From assembly GCA_964511025.1 (NCBI GenBank), contig CAZEDK010000014.1:1-35459 (forward strand): DNA of 35,459 nucleotides, given 5' to 3'. This document shows, one piece after another, positions 22,812-29,384 of the stretch. The DNA comes from CAZEDK01 sp964511025. GTDB lineage: Bacteria > Patescibacteriota > Gracilibacteria > UBA1369 > GWF2-33-10. Under the pieces are notes generated by a model. The model did no database searches, was not told the DNA's origin, and saw only the letters and a list, made by a program, of their open reading frames with translations. The position numbers and the translations under genes are program-made. Position 1 is the stretch's first letter; each line of letters begins with the position of its first letter.

Positions 22812-23174
22812 TTACTTTTTTTTATTCTTTTTCCATAATTCAAGCGCCTCCTCAGCAGTTTCAGCCTTATCATCTCCAAAGACCCAAGTATGCCGAGAGA
22901 TTACTTTATTACAAAGTTCCTCCAAAACTTGATTCATGTCAAATTTTCCTTCCTCTTTTGCTATTTGCGAAACCATACAAAGTGTCAAAATGACATCCCC
23001 TATTTCTTCTTTAAGATTTTCGACATCTTTTTTCTCAATAGCTTCTAATAACTCTTGCGATTCTTCTTTTATACATTTAGCCAAACTAGAAATTGTTTGC
23101 TTTTTATCCCAAGGACAGCCACTTTCTCCACGAAGTTGCGCCACTAAATCCAACAATTTTTGAAACTGCTCCAT
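22812..23174 (-). CDS. mazG: MazG-family nucleotide pyrophosphohydrolase
   Basis: 120 residues, a single MazG domain; the E. coli protein has two. It hydrolyses nucleoside triphosphates to monophosphate and pyrophosphate, probably as housecleaning. Motifs: GCPWDKKQTISSLAKCIKEESQE with the acidic metal-binding E-E-x-x-E helix, then LKEEIGDVILTLCMV with the E-x-x-D second motif, and the C-terminal RHTWVFGDDKAETAEEALELW (R-H-x-H-V-F-type region, Thr-Trp in place of Pro-His). It lies 10 nt after the dinD remnant and 1 nt before recJ. Confidence 0.93.
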   Translation of the reverse strand: MEQFQKLLDLVAQLRGESGCPWDKKQTISSLAKCIKEESQELLEAIEKKDVENLKEEIGDVILTLCMVSQIAKEEGKFDMNQVLEELCNKVISRHTWVFGDDKAETAEEALELWKKNKKK

Positions 23175-23184
23175 GTTTTATTTA

Positions 23185-23475
23185 TCAAATATCAAAATGT
23201 GTTTTGTTTGCTTTTTGCTCTCCCATAATATTTTCTCTTTTTAATTTTGCTTCGGTTTGTGTACTTCGAAAAAGATTTGCTGCCAATTCTTCACTGCCCA
23301 TATGGTCAAGTATCTTTTCTTGAGGCTTTAATTTTTTCTTAACATGAATATCTTTCTGTCTCAGTCCGCCATAAAGCCCCATATAGCCTAAAAGTTTATA
23401 TAATTCCCTCCCACTCCAGTACTCCTGTCCATACTCATTCACACGTTTTATACTTTCAAAAATATTGTTGTTCAT
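23185..23475 (-). pseudogene. dinD: DinD (DNA-damage-inducible protein D) remnant with a large in-frame deletion
   Basis: 96 residues in one open frame. Residues 1-30 (FESIKRVNEYGQEYWSGRELYKLLGY) match the N-terminus of DinD/Bro-N-like proteins. Residues 32-96 (GLYGGLRQKDIHVKKKLKP, ILDHMGSEELAANLFRSTQTE, ANKTHFDI) match its C-terminal half. In DinD these blocks are separated by well over 100 residues; here they are fused at GY-MGLYGG, and the C-terminus stops at THFDI, where homologues continue. The reading frame is preserved, so a mini-protein may be made. I call it a remnant, but a domesticated short form is possible. Co-oriented with miaA upstream and mazG downstream. Confidence 0.72.
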
Positions 23476-23548
23476 AGTATTACAATTAAATAATAATCAA
23501 AAATATTTTCATTCTAAAAAAATAATTAGTAAACAGATCGATTCGCAT

Positions 23549-24508
23549 TTAATGCAAAAATAAGGAAAAATCTATCCATAAAACATCTTCCTCCTTCCCA
23601 AACCAAGTCATTTGCCTCTTTGCATAATGCCTCGTTTCTTTTTTAAGTAAATCTTTTGCATCTTCCAAACTCATTTCACCATCAAGATATTTGGCAATTT
23701 GTGGATAGCCAAGTCCTGTCATTGACGGCAAATTCCTATCATATTTTTGAAGCAATAATTTCGTCTCCTCTATCAAACCTTCTTTTATTTGCTCATCTAC
23801 CCTTTTATTTATTCGATCATATAGAAGCTCACGTGACCATTCGATACCTATTTTTAGTATAGAGAACCGAGAACTGAGAGCTGAGACTTCTTTTAACTCA
23901 GTTCCCCGCCTGTACCAATTCGGGCAGGTCAGCTCTTGGCTCTCAGCTCTCTCTATTCCCCTCACCACATACCTCAAATTATTAAAATGTATCTTCGTGG
24001 CAGCTATCGGATCCAAATCATTTAATTTTTTCCAAACATATTCTTTCCCAAATTCGACAGCTTCTTTCTCAAGTTTTTTTCGTAATTCCAAATTCGGAGG
24101 AATCTGTCCAAAATCAAAATTATCAGTAATAGATCTTATATAAAGTCCAGTACCACCAACAAGAAAAGGAATTTTAGATTTTTTATGTATTTCTTCAATT
24201 TTTTCTTCAGCAAGTTTTTTAAAATCAAAAGTCGTAAATTTCAAATCAGGATCAACAACGTCAATCAAATGATGTTTCACTCCTCTTTTTTCTTCTTCTT
24301 TGATCTTGGCGGTAGCAATATCCATATATTTATAAACCTGTCTACTATCAGCAGAAATAATTTCACCACTAAACTGCAAAGCAAGTTCTACAGAAAAAGC
24401 GGTTTTGCCTGAAGCTGTAGGACCTAGAATTACTATCAACGGAATCTTTTCTTTTGGAACGGATTTCAAAAAATCAATAATCTGTCCGTAAATTTCTGTT
24501 TGCAACAT
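23549..24508 (-). CDS. miaA: MiaA: tRNA dimethylallyltransferase, with a hairpin-encoded insert
   Basis: 319 residues. Transfers an isoprenoid group to A37 of tRNAs reading codons beginning with U. Motifs: ILGPTASGKTAFS (P-loop), SADSRQVYKYMDIATAK, HHLIDVVDP, VGGTGLYIRS, LRYVVRGIE, TGLGYPQIAKYL and TRHYAKRQMTWFGKE. Between RGIE and the strand FSILKIGIEWSREL the protein carries about 30 residues (near 185-215; RAESQELTCPNWYRRG, TELKEVSALSSRF) encoded by a composite of 7-bp repeats and a GC hairpin (23862-23956). In other MiaA proteins this is a short variable connection, so the insert is probably tolerated. The start at 24508 leaves 59 bp to a divergent gene. Confidence 0.94.
   Translation of the reverse strand: MLQTEIYGQIIDFLKSVPKEKIPLIVILGPTASGKTAFSVELALQFSGEIISADSRQVYKYMDIATAKIKEEEKRGVKHHLIDVVDPDLKFTTFDFKKLAEEKIEEIHKKSKIPFLVGGTGLYIRSITDNFDFGQIPPNLELRKKLEKEAVEFGKEYVWKKLNDLDPIAATKIHFNNLRYVVRGIERAESQELTCPNWYRRGTELKEVSALSSRFSILKIGIEWSRELLYDRINKRVDEQIKEGLIEETKLLLQKYDRNLPSMTGLGYPQIAKYLDGEMSLEDAKDLLKKETRHYAKRQMTWFGKEEDVLWIDFSLFLH
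23862..23956 (-). repeat. In-frame composite insert in miaA: heptad arms around a GC hairpin
   Basis: Plus-strand left arm GAGAACC, GAGAACT, GAGAGCT, GAGACTT (23862-23889). Plus-strand right arm CAGCTCT, TGGCTCT, CAGCTCT, CTCTATT (23930-23957). The arms are complementary (GAGAGCTGAG against CTCAGCTCTC). Between them lies a GC core; on the minus strand CCTGCC...GGCGGG pairs (one G-U) around a loop with CGAATTGGTACA. Core words GCCCGAAT, GTAC, GGCGGG are shared with the palindrome at 2919-2950. Confidence 0.8.
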
Positions 24509-24567
24509 TTTTTAAATTATGTTTTCATTTATAGAATAAACTTTTTTAAAAATTTTAAAATACAAAA

Positions 24568-24891
24568 ATGAATATAGAAGAGTTAAAAAATTTAATAAAA
24601 AATTGCAAACAACTAAATAATCAAGACAAAGAAAAATGGATTTCTTATATTCCAAAAATGAATCAGGCGCAGCTTGTAGAACTTGCCACAAATTTGATTT
24701 GGGTAGACAAGCAAACAAAAACCATAGATGAAGCCTCTCAAAAAATACCAATATTTCTCAAAATGGCTTTCACACAAATGAATAAATATGCAGCAAAGGA
24801 AGGCAAAAAAGCAGCCTACAAAGCAATGGAAAACACCGATAAATCAAAACAAAATACACAAAATCTACTAAAAGAACTTCAAAATGCATAA
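24568..24891 (+). CDS. Small helical protein of unknown function
   Basis: 107 residues, charged and helical, no signal peptide. The segment ISYIPKMNQAQLVELATNL resembles IESVPKLSQYQIDELIKIL in the protein at 1883-2362. The C-terminal half (MNKYAAKEGKKAAYKAMEN) is basic and Ala/Lys-rich. It overlaps the next gene by 8 bp (24884-24891), indicating co-translation with the beta-rich protein. Divergent from miaA. Function unknown; perhaps a partner or chaperone of the downstream product. Confidence 0.65.
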   Translation: MNIEELKNLIKNCKQLNNQDKEKWISYIPKMNQAQLVELATNLIWVDKQTKTIDEASQKIPIFLKMAFTQMNKYAAKEGKKAAYKAMENTDKSKQNTQNLLKELQNA

Positions 24892-25957
24892 AAGTATTTT
24901 CACAAATCATCGTTTAGTATTTTTCGGAACAGAAACTAGCTCTGCAATTCCAAAAGAAGAAAAACCTACAACCGTAGCTTCGTTACCAACAGCCACTGAA
25001 GCTGCAACAGCATTAACTGACTCTCAAGGAAATCTAAAAGATGCAAAAAGAAAAATACCACCAGAAGGTCAACCAGCGTATCAAAGTACTGCAGAAACAC
25101 TTACCCCAGAACCAGAAGTGGCAAATGCAGCAACTAGAGAAGCAGAAGAACAAGCATTAGAAGCTAAAGATAAGGCAACTTTGGCAGGGACATTAATGTT
25201 TCAGGCTAATCTTGGAAATTTGGAAAATATGCTAAATCTCGGCGATACAGAAATTAGAGATGCAGCAATAGACGGTTCGCAAAGCTCACTACGACTGCAA
25301 TATCAAAAAGGTAAAATAGGACTGGATCTCAAAACTACTCTGCAACCATTTGGAGAAGGTGAGAGTTTCAAACCATTGCAAGCTTTTGCATTTAATGGAA
25401 AGTATGGAGATACAAGTTTTGCTTTTGAAACATCTCCTGTCAAAGGAAATCTGGCAAAAATAAGTCAAAAACTTGGACCAGTTAGTCTTAAATATGTAGA
25501 TATCAAAAAACCAGATGGGACAGAAGGTAAAAAAGGAGAAATATTTGCAAGCACAAAAACAGATATAGGCAATGTAGGAGCTGGCCTTGGAGTAAAATTC
25601 ATGGACGATGGCACAAGAGTATTATCGCCATCATTACAAGCAGGACATCTAATTGCTGAAGCTGAAATAAATTTAGAGAATTTAACACCGGAAGCAATCC
25701 AAGCAATCAAACTAAAAGAGATGGCTTTGACAGCAACAATACTACAGCCAACCGCATTAGGACTTCAAAAAATGACAGTCGTAATTGTACCTGGCGCTAA
25801 TTTGATTACAGTAAAAATAGAACCTCAGTTAAAAATAGGCGACACTACTTTGTTAGCCAGCGCTTCAGCTACGAGCACAGGAAAAACTTCGATCACGGAT
25901 TTTAATCGGGAAACCATCACATATAGCCTTGGATTGGGACTGAAGCATGAATTTTAA
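24884..25957 (+). CDS. Beta-rich repeat-like protein of unknown function
   Basis: 357 residues. Residues 1-110 are low complexity (Ala, Thr, Glu, Pro) without an obvious signal peptide; the start MHKSIFTNHRLVFFGTE is peculiar. Residues 110-357 alternate polar and hydrophobic residues in strand-like units: SLRLQYQKGKIGLDLKTTL, LQAFAFNGKYGDTSFAFET, GPVSLKYVDIKK, GEIFASTKTDIGNVGAGLGVKF, LTATILQP, LLASASATST, and the end TITYSLGLGLKHEF. Terminal Phe after alternating strands recalls outer-membrane barrels, but such a barrel is unexpected in a CPR cell and there is no signal peptide; an intracellular beta structure is equally possible. Confidence 0.6.
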   Translation: MHKSIFTNHRLVFFGTETSSAIPKEEKPTTVASLPTATEAATALTDSQGNLKDAKRKIPPEGQPAYQSTAETLTPEPEVANAATREAEEQALEAKDKATLAGTLMFQANLGNLENMLNLGDTEIRDAAIDGSQSSLRLQYQKGKIGLDLKTTLQPFGEGESFKPLQAFAFNGKYGDTSFAFETSPVKGNLAKISQKLGPVSLKYVDIKKPDGTEGKKGEIFASTKTDIGNVGAGLGVKFMDDGTRVLSPSLQAGHLIAEAEINLENLTPEAIQAIKLKEMALTATILQPTALGLQKMTVVIVPGANLITVKIEPQLKIGDTTLLASASATSTGKTSITDFNRETITYSLGLGLKHEF

Positions 25958-26025
25958 TTTCACTTGCACAAAAGTTGATTGCAAGGTAAGGTTCTTTCGA
26001 CAAATTTTGTTTTTTTGAAATATTT

Positions 26026-27978
26026 ATGCAGATATTGCGGCACACAGAAAGTTGTCATATTGGCGATAAAAAAACGGTTTTATTAAAACAAATCTCAGAA
26101 TCAATAAAACTGGAATCAGGACACGAAGCTGAGGTTTTTTTGATCGCGAAAGGCAAAAAAATACATCCTTCTATCATCGTAGGCACAGAAAAAATATTTG
26201 ACGCGTTAGTGGAAAATTTTGTAGCTACTGATGAAATAGACTTTTATACAAGATTTGAAGAATCTATCAAAAAAGCAAATGAAACTTTTGCAAATTTTGA
26301 TGAATCTCTGCAAAATGAAATAATCAATGAAACCTCAATTGCATTGGGTATATTTGTTGAAGATGAATTATTTCTGACTCAATATGGAATAGAGATCGAA
26401 GTCTATTTGGCAAGGGCGAAACATATCAGCACCATCAGCCAAGATTTGCATGAGAATAATAACAAAAAAGAATTATTTACAAATATAGCCAACGGAAAAC
26501 TTCAAACAAACGATATTATAATATGGTCAACTGAAAGACTACTTAGATATATAACAAAAACAGATTTAGGCAAAATATTTGGCAGTTTGGATATTGCTGA
26601 TTCTCTTACAAACCTTCAAACAACTTTATCAACTGAAATCACAACACAAATTTCAGTGACGGCAACAAAAATTAATATACAGGAAAATCAAGAAAATTTG
26701 CTAATTCAGCCTGAAAAAAATAACCATACAGATTTTTCCAGACTCGACAAAATCAAAAAATTAAAAAACAACTTAAAGATCAATAACTTAAATGAACTAC
26801 TAAAAAATCTTCACAGCAAAAGCAAAGACTTACATCAAAAATTAATCAAACAGGATTTTAAAACAATATTAAATCATGAATTACTGCAAAAATACAAACT
26901 GCCCATCACATTAACAGTATTAATAATCGTACTAATAGCTGCATTGTTTTTTGTTCAAAGCAGCGCAAAAAATAGAAAAGAGTTACAAGAGAAAGAACAG
27001 ATTTTAAACGAAGTACAAACTGAAATAAATACAGCAATATCCAGAGGGACTTATGACAGCGAATCTGCTGCTAATTTATTTCAACGTGCAGAAGAAAAAA
27101 CACTCGAAGTATTCAATTCAGGATATTTAAGACCAAAAGCCAGTCAAATTTTGACAGATATACAAGCGCAAAAAGACAAATTGGATAAAGTTCTTAGATT
27201 ATCGGCTCCTCAGCTTCTTACTGACCTCAGCAAAGAAAGAGATGATATAAATGCAATAGGTATAATCAATACAAAAGATAATATTTTTGTATATGAGTAT
27301 AATACTCTTTATAAAATCACTGGCGATAAAGTGGATTACTTAAAAATAGATGAAAATGAAGAAATAATTACCGCTACATATAACAGCGACAATAATGAAA
27401 TTATATTTTTAACAAAAAGTGGCAAAATAATTTCTTATAAAGAAGATAATTTTCAATTTGTCGATACATCTGATGGGGCTTGGAAAAAAGGAAGCACTAT
27501 TGAAGCGTACAATGGCAAGCTATACATGCTGAATTCAAATGAAAATCAAATATATAGATACGCACCATCTAGAAATGGCTATGGGAAAGCAGAAAATTAC
27601 AACGTAAATGCAGATTTAAAAAATGCTGTAGATATCAGCATTGATGGATATGTATACGCAGTAGACAAAAATGGAGCCGTTAAAATCATTTCCGGCGGAC
27701 AAAATTTAGAATTTTCAATACAAAAAGAAGCTCTACAAAAAATAACAAATGCCAGCAAAATATATACTGAATTTGAATTTCCTTATGTCTATATTTTGGA
27801 TCCGACTAATCACAAAATTGCAATTTATACAAAAGACACACGAACAGATAACTTGATATACAACAAACAAATAATATTTGAAGATATCAGTGAAATTAAA
27901 GATTTTGCTATCTCAAAAGACACAAAATCTCTCTATGTACTTACTCAACAAAAAGTTTACAGAGTCGAGATAGAATAA
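26026..27978 (+). CDS. Membrane protein: PP2C-like cytoplasmic domain, one TM helix, beta-propeller
   Basis: 650 residues. Residues 1-200 resemble a degenerate PPM/PP2C phosphatase-type domain (VFLIAKGKK, INETSIALGIFVEDELFLTQYG, IEVYLARAKHISTISQ, NDIIIWSTERLLRYIT), without the usual D-G-M-G-G metal motif, so probably inactive. A Lys/Asn-rich linker follows. There is one transmembrane helix near 295-314 (PITLTVLIIVLIAALFFVQ), a coiled coil about 318-350, and a region from about 390 on of YxxxYN-type strand repeats (IFVYEYNTLYKI, EIIFLTKSGKIISYKE, KLYMLNSNENQIYRYAP, GYVYAVDKNGAVKIISG, YVYILDPTNHKIAIY), a probable extracytoplasmic propeller. The 3' end overlaps convergent ackA by 22 bp. Confidence 0.7.
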   Translation: MQILRHTESCHIGDKKTVLLKQISESIKLESGHEAEVFLIAKGKKIHPSIIVGTEKIFDALVENFVATDEIDFYTRFEESIKKANETFANFDESLQNEIINETSIALGIFVEDELFLTQYGIEIEVYLARAKHISTISQDLHENNNKKELFTNIANGKLQTNDIIIWSTERLLRYITKTDLGKIFGSLDIADSLTNLQTTLSTEITTQISVTATKINIQENQENLLIQPEKNNHTDFSRLDKIKKLKNNLKINNLNELLKNLHSKSKDLHQKLIKQDFKTILNHELLQKYKLPITLTVLIIVLIAALFFVQSSAKNRKELQEKEQILNEVQTEINTAISRGTYDSESAANLFQRAEEKTLEVFNSGYLRPKASQILTDIQAQKDKLDKVLRLSAPQLLTDLSKERDDINAIGIINTKDNIFVYEYNTLYKITGDKVDYLKIDENEEIITATYNSDNNEIIFLTKSGKIISYKEDNFQFVDTSDGAWKKGSTIEAYNGKLYMLNSNENQIYRYAPSRNGYGKAENYNVNADLKNAVDISIDGYVYAVDKNGAVKIISGGQNLEFSIQKEALQKITNASKIYTEFEFPYVYILDPTNHKIAIYTKDTRTDNLIYNKQIIFEDISEIKDFAISKDTKSLYVLTQQKVYRVEIE

Positions 27979-29045
27979 ATCTCACGTACCATTTGTAATT
28001 CTTCATTCGCAGGTATTACAAGAATTTTTGCTTTTGAGTTTTGATCATTAATTTCAAAGTCATTCATTGCATTTTTTGCCTTGTCTACAATTATAGAAAA
28101 GGCATCGAGTTGTTCACAAATATTCGCCCTAATAAGATCTGAATGTTCGCCAATACCACCACTAAAAACCAAGGCATCCAAACCGTTTAAAGCAAAACCA
28201 TAAGCACCTATATATTTTTTAACTCTATAACAAAATAAATTAACCGCATTAACAGCTAGCTCGTCCCCTTTTAAATAGGAATCCAAAACTTGTCTCACGT
28301 CACTTTCACCTAACAAACCAAGCAATCCTGACTCTTTTTCAAGCTTATGTTCAATTTGAGACAAATTCAGTCCTTCTTTTTTTGCAATATAAAAAATAAT
28401 TGCCGGATCAATGTCCCCACACCTACTACCCATAACAAGGCCTTCAAGTGGCGTAAATCCCATAGAAGTATCTATAGATTTGCCATCCTGGATAGCTGTA
28501 ATACTGCATCCATTACCCAAATGACAAACAATAATATTCTTAGCTGGTAGATTTTTGGTATTTAAATAATCAATTGCCAGATTTGCAACATAATTATGAT
28601 TAATTCCATGGAAACCATAACGTCTAACATGATAATCCTCATACCATTTCAGAGGTACTGCGTATAAATAAGCTTGTTTTGGCATACTATAATGAAAAGC
28701 TGTATCAAAAACAGCAAATTGCTTTGCATGAGTTAAAAGCTTTTCAGCTTCCAAAATACCTTTCAAATTAGCAGGATTGTGAAGAGGAGCTAAATCAGAA
28801 AAATTTGCTATGTCTTCTTTCACTTCTTCATTAATTAAAACTGCTTTATAATATTTGTCGCGACCTTGGACAACACGATGCACAACAGAATGTATAGAGC
28901 TGGAATCTGCAAATTCTTGCAAGATGGTTCCCAAATATTCAAAAGATTTGCCATCTACTTTCCAAGATTTCAACTCTTGAAAATTTTGATCAAATATTTT
29001 CGCCTTAAAAGTTGAAGATCCGATATTTAAAGCAAGGACATTCAA
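27957..29045 (-). CDS. ackA: Acetate kinase
   Basis: 362 residues, slightly shorter than the usual 390-400. Converts acetyl phosphate and ADP to acetate and ATP (reversible), a fermentation energy step. ASKHA-fold motifs: LNIGSSTFKAKIF, VVHRVVQGRDKY (substrate Arg), VFDTAFHYSMP, RRYGFHGINHNYV (catalytic region), CHLGNGCSITAI, GFTPLEGLVMGSRCGDIDP and FSGGIGEHSDLIR. It is third in a minus-strand run after the amidase-SpoIID and small helical genes (19-nt gap). No phosphotransacetylase gene is visible in the window. Confidence 0.95.
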   Translation of the reverse strand: MNVLALNIGSSTFKAKIFDQNFQELKSWKVDGKSFEYLGTILQEFADSSSIHSVVHRVVQGRDKYYKAVLINEEVKEDIANFSDLAPLHNPANLKGILEAEKLLTHAKQFAVFDTAFHYSMPKQAYLYAVPLKWYEDYHVRRYGFHGINHNYVANLAIDYLNTKNLPAKNIIVCHLGNGCSITAIQDGKSIDTSMGFTPLEGLVMGSRCGDIDPAIIFYIAKKEGLNLSQIEHKLEKESGLLGLLGESDVRQVLDSYLKGDELAVNAVNLFCYRVKKYIGAYGFALNGLDALVFSGGIGEHSDLIRANICEQLDAFSIIVDKAKNAMNDFEINDQNSKAKILVIPANEELQMVREIYSISTL

Positions 29046-29064
29046 AATTTAAAATTTTAAAAAA

Positions 29065-29367
29065 TTATTTCTTTTTGCTTTTAATTAGAAATTTTTCCTT
29101 TTGTTTCGCAAGAAATACATTTGCTTTTTGAATACAGTGTATAGCTTTGCTTAGCTTATCAACAAATTTCACATTATTCCAATTTTCAACAATATCTACA
29201 AGCATTTCAGCTAAATGTAACAAGACACTTCTTTGATTTTCACTTTGTAAATTCTTAAGCTTCGCCCTTACTAAATTAATTCTTTCATTAGTCACTTTTG
29301 CCATTTCAGCCGGATACATCTCAATTGAAATTTCTAAATCCGTATTTTCGATTGGAATTGCTCTCAC
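29065..29367 (-). CDS. Small helical protein of unknown function
   Basis: 100 residues from a GTG start at 29367, 17 nt after the amidase-SpoIID stop. Predominantly helical: MAKVTNERINLVRAKLKNLQSENQ, LLHLAEMLVDIVENWNNVKFVDKL, then a Lys-rich end (IKSKKK). No signal peptide or recognised family. Placed between envelope and acetate-kinase genes, probably co-transcribed with both. The weak start codon and lack of a Shine-Dalgarno leave the exact start uncertain; an ATG at the 17th codon (MYPAEM) is an alternative. Confidence 0.6.
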   Translation of the reverse strand: MRAIPIENTDLEISIEMYPAEMAKVTNERINLVRAKLKNLQSENQRSVLLHLAEMLVDIVENWNNVKFVDKLSKAIHCIQKANVFLAKQKEKFLIKSKKK

Positions 29368-29384
29368 TGTCTTATGGTTAGTGG

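Noticed and set aside
25972..26016. Intrinsic terminator after the beta-rich protein (CTTGCA...TGCAAG, later a T-run)
   Set aside because: The stem is 6 bp with an 11-nt loop and the T-run is about 20 nt away; too weak to call.
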